Source of the DNA: Isoetes taiwanensis
Taxonomy: Eukaryota; Streptophyta; Lycopodiopsida; Isoetales; Isoetaceae
DNA: 64,000 nucleotides
NCBI GenBank assembly: GCA_021234155.1
Contig: JAJEKV010000038.1
Span: forward strand, 4,030,847-4,094,846
Reading direction: 5' to 3'
In this document: piece after piece, positions 44,029 to 56,300 of the stretch
Layout: each line of letters opens with the position of its first letter
Numbering within the stretch: position 1 is the stretch's first letter
Translations under genes and position numbers: made by a program
Notes under the pieces: generated by a model
Told to the model about the DNA's origin: nothing
The model's input: only the letters and a program-made list of their open reading frames with translations
The model's database searches: none

Positions 44029-45530
44029 TTAAGGAGAAAATTTGTTAAACCAATAAATTACTAACATAAATGTACCATCATAGTGTAATTTGTTCGAAGT
44101 TCTATCATCTAGTGAGATGGTTCTGTTGCCACCTTTTGTCATGGAATAATCCTCCTCATTTGCAGCATCATCGACTATTTTGGCTTGCTTAGACATTTTG
44201 GCACTACTGCCAACATCTTTTGATCTTGGATCAGCTATAACTCTTGGGGGCTTTTTTGGTGTGAAGACATTTGTTGATAAGCTGCTGGTAGTATTTTTCT
44301 GACTGTTGTAAGGTGAACTCTTGTTTCTTTGAGTTTGGCTTTGCCTAAATGCTACTGGCCTGAGTGTCTTCTCACATATACCTACAAGTTTAGTGCCACC
44401 AAAAGTAGCTTTAGCATAGCGCATCGTCATTTGTATCAGAACACTTCGAACATCAAGATAAGACAGAAATGCCAGAACATCAGGTTTAAGTATATTATGC
44501 AAGAGTTTGGTCAAGCAAACCATTTTGGCAGTAGGTGAAGTGTCTGGAAAAATCTCCTCCAAGTTGTTAAGAATATACCAAATAGCATGGTCGACTCATA
44601 CTATTCCACTATTAATTATAGTTAGTTTCTTTGTCACTTTTGTTATTTTTGTCACAACTACAAGTTATGAAGGGACAGTGGATCCTCCAGTTTTGAAGAA
44701 AAAACCATCTCTTTTGTCATCTGAATATGCCATATTGCTTTTTTGACTGATATAAGGTCCGGTACCCTTGATGCATAGTCGTCAAAACACACTGATGTTG
44801 AATGGAAGTGTAATTTACTTCTTAGTGAAGTATTTTTCTAACTTGTTCATCTTAAAAGTACCATATCTGATTTCATCATCAATAATCCAAGCCAAAGCTT
44901 TCTAGGTGTCAACATTGATAGGGGCTAAGGCTCCAAAGTTCTGACTCTTCCAAATAGCTTGATTCCATGCTGTAGTGACTATCATCTTTTTTACTATTGC
45001 AGCTATCAAGACTAGCTCATCGTTAAATCATTTTCGTAAATAAGCAATTCTGGGTATCTTCTGCTTGGTAAATTAGCAATAGTATCATCAGCGACAGTAT
45101 CTCTTTGCAAAGAAGGTTTAGCTTGGTGCACGGTTTCCAAATGGATTAGGCCAATAACAAACTTTATATCTAGATCATCCTCCATGCAAGTTCTTGAAAA
45201 TAGCACAATGTCAATGTCATTGTAAATCTTATCCACAAGAGATTTGCAGACCTCAACCTTAAAAGATGCTTTTTTCATGTTGGAAAATATTGCAAACTAG
45301 CCATTGAAATCGAAGTAACTTACAGGTGACTTGTTCTTATCAATAAGATTGTTTTCCTTGTGCATGATAAACTCATATATTTCCTTGTTTTTGATGCAAG
45401 CAATCAGGGTTTGTACAGCCAGGATTGGGCTAGAAATACCACATTGATTGTGGCCGAGTGTCTTTAGCTCTTTAATCTAGGATTCATTGATATCCACATC
45501 TTCAGTAGAAGGTATAAGCTTAGAGGTCTG
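44029..45530 (-). pseudogene. Decayed coding region of unknown protein, possibly upstream part of the RT gene
   Basis: From an acceptor-like ACATTACAG (45530-45522) the minus strand reads TSKLIPSTEDVDINES, GISSPILAVQTLIACIKNKE, MKKASFKVEVCKSLVDKIYN, LIAAIVKKMIVTTAWNQAIW, AWIIDDEIRYGTFKMNKLEK, SNMAYSDDKRDGFFFKT and, in an open 177-codon stretch, MEEIFPDTSPTAKMVCLTKL, VLAFLSYLDVRSVLIQMTMR, FTPKKPPRVIADPRSKDV. About six stops are scattered through otherwise coherent sequence, so this was a real protein. The direction and spacing suggest it may be upstream of the FIDD RT with an intron at about 44050-43770. I recognise no domain. It could be a separate gene. Confidence 0.4.
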
Positions 45531-46924
45531 TAATGTATTTGTGAACATGTTAATAAATCAAGGTTTTAGGTTAAACCTAAAAATTGAAGTGACATTAAAA
45601 AACCCCTAGTCCATTTAGAAAAATAGACCTTAGCTTGAAAGCCCCAATTATAGAACTCACAAGCCCTTTAGATGCAATCCTACATTAGATTAGGTGCCGA
45701 TATAATATAAGCCTCAATTTGAGCCAAAATAAAAAAATTATAAAACTATTAAGGCAAGATGAGTAAGTATGAACTAAGTAGAAATGTAATCTAGAATCAT
45801 GGATATTAATGGCAGGCTAAACATCAAATGACATTTTCAAAATAAAGATAAGATATGGACATGGTTAACTCAAACAAGTATCAAATAAATTGGGGCAAGC
45901 TTGCCATCTTAAAGGATAAACAAGACAAGTTTTTAAGACAAACATTAGACTATGCACATGATCTAAGCTATGTAGAATATTCAATGTTTAATATGTTTAG
46001 AACCATGATGATTTGAGCTAGCAGAAAGCATTAAAAACTTAAGCCATTAATATCAATACTTATTCAAATAATCATGCCCAGATATGGAAGGATATACCAG
46101 CAGACAAAATGTAAAGAATGTTTCCACATCATAATTTGGAAAATGCAATAAAGGATAATATATTAGCAAACTTTATATATCATTGTAATTTGTCATTCTC
46201 TGTCAGAATCCAGCAATTACAAATTTAATGCATATAGAAATGCATTTATAGGAACGAAATAACTACATGATCAACAAGTAAAATAACCATAAGCTTACTC
46301 ATCATTTATGACTATGAGCAATAATACAGTAACTAAAAGTGAAATGATAAGGCAATTATAGGCCCGAGTTTATTCAAAGTTTAAAAGATATCACCAAATA
46401 ATTTGTGCATTTTGCTTGTACAACATCATTTGCACAAGCTTGAACTTCCAAAAAAGCAAAATGTGGAGGATTAAGTTTGGTTACTTGTAGTGAAATCAGA
46501 TGCAAGTCAGTATATGCAAAAGCCACTAGCAAGTAAGCAATGAACTTAATCGGCTTATGGCCCTTCACCACGTACACGTAGCCCAGCTGAGAATGTAGAT
46601 CATAAATAATTACTATGCAAGATATTATAGTACAAACTTGAATGATTAAACTAGTATAACAGCAGCCTGGGTGATTTTTCCATATAAAACCATATAACAA
46701 CAGTTCTGATAATCATACACATTATAAAACATTCCTAGTAACTTAGGATCATGGATCAATCATAGATAGAAGCCTAACACCTGAGTAAACAAACTCCACT
46801 AAGGTGTGATTATTGAACATCTATGCTAGCTAGGACCAAATCCTTGCCTACAGCTATAGTAGTGAAGATAAGCCTGTAATATGAGGCACAGGCCCATACT
46901 AAATAGATCAAGTGCATGCAACAT
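45531..46924. other. No gene recognised
   Basis: AT-rich, possibly an intron or spacer within the minus-strand gene remnant spanning 43-47.3 kb. No motif found. Confidence 0.4.
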
Positions 46925-46949
46925 CTAAATTACGAAGTATAAAGTAGTA

Positions 46950-47314
46950 GATAGTAAAATATTGTGAGATCTCCTATACAACATTGTTAAACCTATTGCA
47001 GGATATATGATGTCTGGCGCATTATCCTCTGGAATGGTCGTCATTATACTAACAGCAGGAGTGTATGGTGCAGTCACATGTCCCCCTGCTATACCAGCAT
47101 TACTGGGCAGATCTAGAGCAGAGCTACCTTCACCCTCAGTGCTTCTAGGAATCTTTCTAGTTGACTTACAGAAATCATATAGACTTCTTCTTCTAGCTGC
47201 CTTACTCTTTTCATGTTCCATCCTGATTAGTGTGGCTTTATTGAGTCCACCTTTCTTCCTGCCCATCAATGATGTAGGGAATCTGCAGATTTGCTTACCA
47301 TAAGATAATTCCAT
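46950..47314 (-). CDS. Possible first exon of the decayed minus-strand gene
   Basis: The minus strand is open from Met at 47314 (second Met at 47266, MGRKKGGLNKATLIRMEHEK). The protein is basic (KSKAARRRSLYDFCKSTRKI) then Ser/Pro/Gly-rich, ending ...DNAPDIIYPAI at a donor-like ATAG/GTTTAAC near 46993. The basic N-terminus could be a nuclear localisation or nucleic-acid-binding segment. I know no match. The reading phase does not join directly to the acceptor at 45522, so linkage is uncertain. Confidence 0.35.
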
Positions 47315-47316
47315 TC

Positions 47317-47336
47317 AAGATAAGATAAGATAAGCT
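47317..47336. repeat. Short (AAGAT)n microsatellite
   Basis: Three to four copies of the same pentanucleotide that is expanded at 60836. Confidence 0.8.
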
Positions 47337-47729
47337 GGATTGGGATGTAGATTAGTTGGACGATTCCAGCAAGGCTTGATTAATCGTATATCCTTTGCCA
47401 TTGTGAACCCTCAGGCCAAAATGCAACCCTAAAAACTTTTTTAAAATGTTAAATGCACAAACCCTTAGCTCTATATATTATGAAATATTCAGTTATCAAA
47501 AATAATAATTCTCTTTCATTTTTTATTTGTTTGCCACAACCAAGGTATGCCTACTTTCTAATATGGCTTAACTTTCCAAGTATATAGGTCTCGTGTAGTC
47601 ACCCATAAGCATAATTATCCCCCCTACATGGGTAGACCAAAATGCCAAGGAGGCATTATATTTTTGGGTTTTTTTTTATCTTAGTTTTACCATATATAGA
47701 TCAACTGTATGTTAACATTATAAAATAAT
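47337..47729. other. No gene recognised
   Basis: AT-rich spacer ending in a T-run and G-rich stretch (47731-47760). Confidence 0.4.
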
Positions 47730-47735
47730 AGGGGT

Positions 47736-47925
47736 TTTTTTTTTTTGGGAGGGGAGGGGGTCTTCTCTATTTCCGAAGGGACTAACACCAGCGTGGACTA
47801 CCATAAAAGATTTATTCATGCCCGACATCAACAAGTTTGAAGCAGAGACCTCCCCTCTTTGCAATCCTTGCGTCAGGCATGATACCTATTGGGTCTTGTT
47901 TATTGTGCAATTCACTGGTACCCAC
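47736..47925 (-). mobile_element. Degenerate tRNA-derived SINE candidate
   Basis: On the minus strand the segment ends in an A-run (plus-strand T-run 47736-47748). It contains GAGGTCTCTGCTTCAAACTT, which resembles the B box of tRNA-derived SINEs (GGTTCAANCC) with two changes. A clear A box was not found. It is weaker than the SINE at 57463. Confidence 0.35.
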
Positions 47926-48948
47926 CGGAAAAATTGTGGATTAGACCTATAGCATATTGTGCTCATACAAGGCGTACGTTTGGCATTAGGCCTAGATGAG
48001 GGAATGGAAAAATGTTGACCAATAAAACATGGAGATGATATTTAGGAAAATAACGTTTAAACCCTGATGGCCTCCAACAAGCACTCCAGCCTCCATAACG
48101 CTCCGTAAATCAAGGAAGAAGGTTGGAGTGTCACCTTCCCTGATTTACAAATATGGCCAAAGCCAACCTGCGTGGCAAATTTTGTATGGAACTTTGATGG
48201 AGAACGAAGACAATGCATTGGGTCCTTGGCCCACAATGTCGCCGGAGTTTGTGGACATATTTGAGTAACAACCTCTTGGCATAAATTTTACAATGTGGCG
48301 CCATGAATTGGGCATTAATGGTTAGTAAGTCACTTATGTCACGACATAAACTTGTAGAGTAAATTTAAAAGAATAACTGTTTTGTTAAAGTTGGTTTTCT
48401 GACAAATCTAGCAAGGCAAAGTAGGCCTATTGATTTGATTTTGAGGTTACAAACTCAAAATGACTCTCTAACAATGAGTGGCTCTAGAGTAAGACGCTCT
48501 TACTGAGAAACTTGATTTGTTTAGCGTGGCAATTAGTAAGAGGAGGTATTACAGATGGCAATTTCTGGATCCAGCTGGGAACCTTCACAATGGTAACATT
48601 AGGATGGGATTTCTAGGTCAAGAGCAGAAACTTCTAGTCTTGAGAGGATAAGAAGGAAGCCAATCAAAGAATTGGTCCCAGAATAGAAGATCATAAAAAG
48701 AATATGAACGTGGACACTTTAGCAAGGTTAACGTGTTAAATGGTGCTAAACGACAAGCTAAGAAAAGACCTAATCCCTTTTTTATTTTTCACATTTTTAA
48801 TTAATAATGCGGATATTTACATTACGAAAACGCGCGGTATGGAATGACGGCAGACAGCTGGCATGAGCAAACGCTACAAATACGCTCTGTTTTGCCCCTT
48901 TGTCAGAATTTCTGAAGCCTTTGATAAAACGTAAGATTTAGCTCGCAA
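47926..48948. other. No gene recognised
   Basis: AT-rich DNA. Positions 48800-48948 have slightly raised GC and could be the leader of the small open frame that follows. Confidence 0.35.
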
Positions 48949-49278
48949 ATGCAAGCGAAAACTCGTTCGATTAACATGCCCATCGATCGGACCGCTGCTG
49001 CCTATACCAGTCTCAGAGATCTGCAGCCCCGCATTGATCCGGCAGATTCCAGAACACCCATCAAGAATCGATTGGTCGAGCAGGCCGCTAAGGCTTACCT
49101 TTCCCCATTTCCTGGTACTAAACAGTCTGATTTTCATGGCAAGATTTGGAAGTTTAAGTCTTGGTTCCGTATTGCCGTCGCTGGCTACCATAGCTTGATC
49201 TTGAGACCTGATTGGTTCTGCCAGATTGCTAATTACTTGCTCCATCCTCGCCCTCGCCCTCGTCTTCTCAAATTATGA
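48949..49278 (+). CDS. Small hypothetical protein, possible real gene
   Basis: A 109-codon frame starts MQAKTRSINMPIDRTAAAY and ends PRPRPRLLKL. It is basic, with DLQPRIDPADSRTPIKNRLV, KAYLSPFPGTKQSDFHGKIW and KSWFRIAVAGYHSLILRPDW, and lacks repeats. Local GC and codon choice are higher than in the flanks, and the upstream 150 bp has a TACAAATA-like element. No domain, signal peptide or clear membrane segment was recognised. The antisense frame of similar length (48874-49245) is the competing reading. Evidence of expression is needed to be sure. Confidence 0.35.
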   Translation: MQAKTRSINMPIDRTAAAYTSLRDLQPRIDPADSRTPIKNRLVEQAAKAYLSPFPGTKQSDFHGKIWKFKSWFRIAVAGYHSLILRPDWFCQIANYLLHPRPRPRLLKL

Positions 49279-50756
49279 TTTGTGTATTGTTTTTAATCGG
49301 ATCGAATTGCGTATCCAAACAGTTTTTTGCAACTCGAGTTCTGGGTATGTTTCCGCGAAGTGGAAACATTTTCTTGGTGTGTATATATGTCTGTAAAAAT
49401 TTTGCCACAGATTCTGGTTGCTAGATCCAGTCTAAAGAAGGAAAACGCATGCAGCATTTCTTGTACAGATTTCTTATGCTTATGTCTGCATATGATGCAA
49501 ATTGCAAATTCACAAAGTGCAATGGTCAGTGTATATGTTATTTGAAAATTTTAGCCTGAATAATCTCAACAGGTTCCAGATTTTGGTGCAGTTATGTGCA
49601 GCATTTCTTGTACAGTTTTTTTGTGTTCATTGTCTGCCTATGTGCAAAGAAATTGCATATAAATATTTGTCAGAGAAAGTGATTTCTATGTTTTGAGGAA
49701 CTATTTTCCAGATATTTTCCAGAATTCCATCTGTATACTCTGCTGTACATGGAAACTTTGCTCTCACTGAGTTTGACTTTGAGTCTATAACTAAACATAT
49801 GGAAGGAAACTTGCTGGCTTATCATTATCATTTCTCGGGCTGTGTAATACTATAAAGAAATGAGTTGATAATATTTTTCTATATATATAAAAAAAAAAAA
49901 CAAGTGGGGTAGAAAGCTTCTCAAGAAAAACCAGTTTATTTTATAAGGATAAGAACACTCAATTAAGTATAATCGATGATACAATTATTGCTGAATGGTA
50001 TAACACCAATTCCATGTTCAAAATGGATCAGGGAAAGATAATCACACAGCCATTAGCATCTACAATTAAAGCCGACTAAGATAGCCATCCCAAATTTGTT
50101 GTGCAACATTCAGCTTAAAGCCGACTAAGATAGCAACCCCAAATTTGTTGTGCAACATTCTCATTTATTTCTAAGCAACTAATTTGCTTAGAGAGCTTCA
50201 CTCTTAATGGGATTAATTGGCCCTAGAAAATGATGAATCTACTGTGTCCAACCCTTGCCTATGTGGATAGCTAGTTTCATCAGGGAGGCCATGCACTATA
50301 TCTCCCTATTATCACGCCCTCCATTGATAATGGAATCTGAAATGTCTCCCTAAATTTGCCCCATATCAACTGGATATCAATATTCTATATTTTCTTCTAC
50401 TCCTCCACGAACAGGACATGTTGAACTCACATCCTTTCTGAATTTATGTACCACATTCTTCACCTTCGGAGCTCTACGTACAATTTGTCACTCTTCCAAA
50501 CCCATTTCCGTATATTGAACAATTTGTCCTATTTACATTCACTTCCCATTTACTTGGCAAATGAGGAACTTCATCTTGGACAAGTAATTCATAGCATTTA
50601 GAGATTGTTATGAACCTATACAAATATCCATATGGTCGTCACAGAGACAAATGGACCTTCTAACAAACGATCCAATGCACTCGTCCATAAGCACGTGCGC
50701 ATACTGTGGGATAAGAGAGAACAAGGTCCCTTATTTTTTTTTCAGGCTCCTTCAAC
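49279..50756. other. No gene recognised
   Basis: AT-rich. Two words, GCAGCATTTCTTGTACAG and CTTATG/GTTCATTGTCTGC, recur at 49451 and 49596, suggesting a ~145-bp old duplication. A tandem duplication lies at 50066-50160. Confidence 0.4.
50066..50160. repeat. 49-bp tandem duplication
   Basis: Two copies of TTAAAGCCGACTAAGATAGC followed by CCCAAATTTGTTGTGCAACATTC (written in two parts), period 49, with few differences. Confidence 0.85.
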
Positions 50757-51743
50757 AAGAAGAATAGAATAGAATAGAATATGATTTTATCGTCCACGGA
50801 GACCAACTGGCCTATGGGACCCAAGTACAAAGAGAGAGCAGCAGGCGTATTACTACCAGGATTAAAAAACCCCCGCTCCGAAGCGTTTTCGGGGGAAAAA
50901 CCTTAGTAGCAATAAGGATGCTGACATACTGCACAGTTATATACATAATCACAAGTACAGCTGAGGTTAATGTCGGACAGGGGGGCATAACTGAGTCCGC
51001 GTATCCATTACCTCCTGGAGGTACGATCCCAACACAATCCCAACAAGCCTACAGAGGCCGTGCTCAGTAGCTCATGCAAGGCCTGATGGGGCACAACTAA
51101 CCGAGCATACCGAGCCCGGATATGCTCGTGCGGCCCGGACAGCACGGAGGGCGTGACTTTCATCCTCAATGGCCGTTGGCCGGCATTGACAGACTCTGTC
51201 CTCCTCACGCGGCCCGAATCCATCTCCCTGCCTGTCTCAATGCGGAGGTGGTGTGCACTGTCGCGAATGGAAGCAATCACCCTGCGCTTTTTCATGGCTA
51301 GATGGGTGCACAAGTAGTGGTGTGGGCCCCTCGTGAGCATGGGATTAACAAGAAGGCTTTGTCGATAATTTGCCACCTTGACATGTGATGGGGCCTCAGA
51401 TCCCAAAGCTTGGCCATGAAGCAAGCATCCAAGTCTTTGCTTCAAAGGCGGTAGCGTTCCTTCGGTGTATACCTTTGGTCCACATCGTGCCTGCACATTC
51501 CATAGCGAGAACCATGGGCTTGCTTGTCTTTCCAAAGGGCTTTGAGTTTGCGGGCCCATCGCCACTTGCCAAAGCAAGGTTGGGCAGTAGGGCTTCATCC
51601 ATAGCCACCACCTTCTGGAAGTAAAAAATTCTAATCAGATTAAACAATTCTTCTATCTTGTTAGGAGGAGCTAGTATGATCGAAGCTGCATACACAAGTG
51701 TGTTGTAGAGTAGAGGCTTAGGTACCACCATCCTCCCTATCAT
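50757..51743 (-). pseudogene. LINE 3' end, copy b: RT C-terminus, CCHC-like motif and tailed 3' end
   Basis: Minus strand, right to left. 51743-51620 reads IGRMVVPKPLLYNTLVYAAS and IEELFNLIRIFYFQK, the thumb/connection motif after LINE RT (GR..l.k..l...iyy...P....i..i...F). After frameshifts, IRDSAHHLRIETGR (about 51240) and CQCRPTAIEDESHALRAV (about 51160) form a C-terminal C-x-C...EDE.H motif. The conserved non-coding 3' end (50783-50870) then leads into a tail of (CTATT)n (plus-strand AATAG repeats 50762-50780). RT palm and endonuclease are missing. The element is dead. The C-terminal motif is repeated at 58.95 kb. Confidence 0.6.
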
Positions 51744-52129
51744 AATCTCATCTCAGATCTTAGAAGATGATATATTCACACCTAATGGAATACCCCCAGA
51801 AGTTTGGATGAAGGTATCAATATGTAGCATAATAACAGGGGGTTCCAGGGGGATTCGATATGGATGTAAAAATGACAATTCCTAAAACCATAGACCATAT
51901 CCTAAAAGAATTGAATGTGTTGTTTTAAAAATAAGATAGAAAATAATCATGTTTAGCTCAATGAGTATATTGGTCAAAGTAGTGTTATTAGGACTTTTAG
52001 TTATTTTGGTAGAGGTTCGAGCCCCTGCATTTCATATTCTAAAACCTTAGGCGAAGCCGTCCATCAAAACAATAGGTGAATGCGTATTTCATATTTCAAA
52101 TCATAGCCACCCCCAATCATAAATGACCA
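51744..52129. other. No gene recognised
   Basis: AT-rich spacer between a LINE fragment and a Helitron-like end. Confidence 0.4.
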
Positions 52130-52159
52130 CTAGGAACGTGTGCCCGGCGATGCCGGGCA
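52130..52159 (-). mobile_element. Helitron-like 3' terminus, copy 1
   Basis: On the minus strand an exact 8-bp-arm hairpin TGCCCGGC/GCCGGGCA (loop 3 nt, 52141-52159) is followed by 7 nt and then CTAG at 52133-52130, with T as the next base. Hairpin, short spacer, CTRR and insertion before T are the diagnostic 3' end of Helitrons. The body should extend to higher coordinates. A 5' TC end was not located. A second copy of the same design lies at 62854. Confidence 0.6.
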
Positions 52160-52185
52160 TTAGTAGCATATGTGTGGAGTGATAG

Positions 52186-52330
52186 ATTGCATAGAGTTAG
52201 GGATATTATTTGGAGAGTTTTGTGAAGATAGTTGATCCAATGCATTGCCATTGCATAGAGTTAGGGATATTATTTGGTGCTTGTGATGGTTTTAGGGTTT
52301 TGTGAAGATAGTAGATCCAATGCATTGCCA
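52186..52330. repeat. ~65/80-bp tandem duplication
   Basis: ATTGCATAGAGTTAGGGATA plus TTATTTGG, then TTTTGTGAAGATAGT.GATCC and AATGCATTGCC occur twice. The second unit has a 17-bp insert. Confidence 0.85.
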
Positions 52331-52999
52331 ACACAATTGCAATTGACGTGTAGTGGAAAATTGGATGTTGATCTCCTAATATACATGTAATTGTAGTGAT
52401 TGGTGCCGAATTGGAGGTGTAGGATGTGTGTGAGTTTGTCCATATGTATGTTTTTCATATAGCATCTAGTTTATTTACTTTCTTAAAATGATAGTAGGTA
52501 ATGTTCTTGATGGTTGTTGCTGATCTTGCAAGTAGTTATCTAAAGTCAAGATCCTAAACCTAAACCTTAGATACCCTAAGCTACAAAAACAAAGTAAAGA
52601 TTTGCAAAACAAAGTAATGACTAAATTTTGTAATATAAATCTATACACAGTTCGATTAAGATCATTGCCACAGTCGCATGTAGATGCCTAATAGGTCGCT
52701 CCTAACATCAACCTTGTGCGTTAGTTCCGTTTGTAGTTCCATTCTAGGAATGTAAAGATTTCCAGTTATGTTAAGGAATTGAATGCTTTGTTATTTCAGC
52801 CAAGGAACTTATAAAAGAATTATTGCAAACTAACAAAAAACTTGTAAAAATCATTTGCCAACATTGCATAATAATGAAAACCCAAGTCAATTACCAAAAA
52901 TCCAACTAATACTTGGGGCTAATATTGCTAGTAAGATAGGAGCTCTAGTTTTGTACATAATACCAGAGATTTTAGGATTGACCGTGTATGTTTAAGATA
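52331..52999. other. No gene recognised
   Basis: AT-rich DNA, possibly the body of the Helitron-like element. Confidence 0.35.
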
Positions 53000-53320
53000 G
53001 GGTAAAAGCATGCTACGGTGTACCACTTTTGGAACCCTCAAAAGTACCTACACTGGGTACTTTTAAAACTGGTACTTTCTGTTTTTTCTTTCCATCAAAA
53101 TCAATCGAAATTTTTTGAATTGAAGCTCAATACATGTCAATCTATAGTATTAGAGGATAACAATACTATTAGAGACTAATATAAATGAATTAACTCCCAA
53201 ACTTATTATTTATTGCAGCATTTATGCAAGTTCCCAGTACCCAGTGCTGGGTACTTTTCTGGGTAGTTTCGCACTCCCTAAAAAGTACTTTAGATGGTAC
53301 ACCCTAGCATGCTTTCACCC
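53000..53320. mobile_element. 321-bp MITE with long inverted ends and 3-bp target duplication
   Basis: Left end GGGTAAAAGCATGCTACGGT (53000-) matches the complement of the right end (GGGTGAAAGCATGCTAGGGT) and continues with GTACCA. Imperfect inverse complementarity extends inward through the GTACC and CACTGGGTAC words. ATA flanks both sides (52997-52999 and 53321-53323), a 3-bp duplication. Three-base duplications and GGG ends suit PIF/Harbinger-type or CACTA-type activity. No coding capacity. Confidence 0.75.
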
Positions 53321-53323
53321 ATA

Positions 53324-56300
53324 GGCTACTTGTGTTGTGACTGACAATAGCAAGGTTCACAGGATTCGAACTTCCCTAAAATCTAACAATTCCTTCTTGA
53401 TGCTCGCCTTTAGATAATCCATGCCCCATTTATGGGTACATGTCTTGCCACAATGCCAAGCAAAATGAGCTTAAGCCAAGGTGAAAAATGCAGGCTTAAA
53501 TGGGCCTGCTTTGCCTTTTAGAGCAATGGAACCTGCATGTATTTTAAATCAGCTGGATTTAGAGAAAGCACAAAATAAAGGATCGAACTATAATTTGCTT
53601 ATCCTGTTTGCATAAGTGTAACATGTTTTAGATGTTTCCTGCTTCCAGCCAGCATCTTGATTGCTTAAATAATGCCCTTATGGTTGTTATTACATGCTGC
53701 ATGGTAAGGCAGCACATTTGCAGACCGATTACTGTGGAACTTGGTGTGCCACCAGGTGGTAAGAAAACAAAGGACAGAATGGGCCACTTGCTTAATGTTG
53801 CAATAATGATGTATATGCTTGCATCTCAATTTGGATGTTTACCTTGGCTGGTTACAGTTCTATGCTACATTTTGATGATTGTTTAGCAGTTAAAACACCT
53901 AATATTATATGCATGACTGCTGGACGATAGGGATCAGCCAGTAACAGTAATCTTGTAAAGATCCAATAGGGGATTTTTAAGCCAGAGTGTTTTATAGAAA
54001 TGCCACATTGGTCAGAAGTGGTCCAGCAGGCCCGCAATCTCATATGATGCAGCATTTTTTTTTTTTTTTATTAAAATGATGATATGTAGGTTGTTATGCA
54101 ATGTATAAGCATGGATTATGATTCAGCAACTAGCACATAGTGGGAATAAAGTTCATGCAGGGATATTATCAGAAGCACTTGTCATCTTTCGTCTTCATGA
54201 GTGCATGGGCATTATGCCTTGTTTGAAAATACTAACGTGTACTACCAGTGAACAGACTAAAATATTTTGACAAGGTATACACGAATGGACTACCGTTTCA
54301 TGGCATACCATTGGAAAAATAAGTCATCTTCAACCCTAACGGACGCACAAGCTTGCTAACTGATTCTTCAAGAATAGAATGACTTGTTGGTGATGGCCTA
54401 TTTGGCATCTGATTATCACGGACTCATCTTGCTCGATTTGCAACTTTCTCAAGATTAAACGTGATATGGAATGATCTTGGCATAATTGCTAAACGATGTC
54501 AACCATTGCAATATAATGGTGATGCAATGGAATATAGCAAATGTGTGCAATTCTGTATTTCTTGTGTGCACGATATACAAATCGTGGTAAGAAAATACCA
54601 CTTTCAGTATATGCAATGGTTAGGTTTAAAGGCATTGGCAGGAAAATGTTTACAGGTTGTATATTCACCTATTTAGGGTTTTGGTCGGATTTTCCAAGAG
54701 AATGTAGCAGAATATTTAGGGTTTTGGTCGGATTTTCCAAGAGAATGTAACAGAAGGAAAAATACGAAGGCATTTTCGGACTACAACTACCTGACCTATT
54801 TAGGTATGAGCAGAGTTAAGGTTTCGTTTTAAAGCTTGGTATGTTCTGCTTGTTGGCGGTGATTTTTCGGGCTCATATGGGCTGTTAATTCCGCAAAGCT
54901 ATGGTGGCCACTGAGGCAAATGTGGATCCAACTCTGGCAGAACCAATTCTGGCACAGCTACACAAGGCATTGGCTCTTAAAATCAAGCTCACCAGGTCTG
55001 GAAGCTGTAGATTATTTTCTTTCTTAAATTTCGTTGAATGCTCTTTGAGTAGAGAAAAAGACATTTACAGGTTCATGCTCAGTAATGATTTTGGCTTTTA
55101 AAGGAAGTATACAGTATTTAAGCGTAAATAAATCTATCTTAAAATTGCTGGAACATGCAGATCAACCTAGCAATGCAAAAGGTCTAGCAAGAAATTCAAG
55201 ATCTGTGGAAGAACATGTAGAGGAAAAAAGTGCCGAATACGCTGGATATGTTGATCTGTTCATTCCATAATACAACGGCAACTCCTGAGGAGGAATTTAG
55301 ATCCAGCTCTGGCATTGAAGAATATGTATTAATGCAATTATAGATCCAACTTTATCATTGAAGAATGTGTGCTCAATGCATACAACTCAAGATGTTGCTG
55401 GAAATTCTAGATCTATGCAAGAGTCTAATGATGTGGAGAAAAGTACCAAGTATATTCCATGTGGAAAAGCAAAACGATCAACACAAAAGGCAATCACCTT
55501 CGAGCTAAACAGGTTCGGTTAATGTTTATTTGAATGCAATATTAGGCTTTTGTCTGATGTTCCTTTGATCAACAAGCTTATTAAAACTGAGCATATAATC
55601 ACATGATAGTAGTGCCAACAGAATATTAGGCAAGTTTTTGAAGATTAAAATTGGTCAGATATTAAATCTAAGGTAATCTACTTGGCATGGCTTGAATCCA
55701 TGCATTACATTCACTAAGTGGACAACTTATCGTTTATTGAATGTTCATGTGCTTCTGCTGGAATGTTTTAACATCATTAATCTTACAGAGTAGACATAAT
55801 AAAGGATAAATCCACGCAGCTTAAGCTTAACGCGTAGTATTTCTGATCGTGGAAAATGAGCAGAACATGGTGTATTTTCTTTGATAACTGAAGGCATTAC
55901 AATGGGTTCATGCTGTGGTATGGGGCTCTGTAGCAGGACTAAAGGGCTGCCATATAACATAGGAGATAAGAAATTAATAAGATGAGCCAAATTTAAGTCT
56001 AAGGTTAATGGTCTTTGCATATGCTGACTGAATGACAAGAATATTGCTGTAAGTGAAAGAAGTAGATGTACATGAAAATTGAAGTATTCCCAATATTGAA
56101 ATAAAAGGAAAATTCAGGGTATATGTATTGGCTTTGGATAGGTAATTCTAAGGCCTAGACATGTGATTAACTACTCTGCTTTGCCAAGTTAGGAAGGCTC
56201 ATATTCCATCAGACTTATGTGCCGTGAATAATTACTAAGCTGAGAAGTAATATGTATGGATATGGGCATGTGGAGATATTTAGGCCCATTTATAATTTCT

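Noticed and set aside
51008-51598. 196-codon minus-strand frame as a distinct protein
   Set aside because: It is a shifted reading of a LINE ORF2 end; the family motifs appear only when frames are switched.
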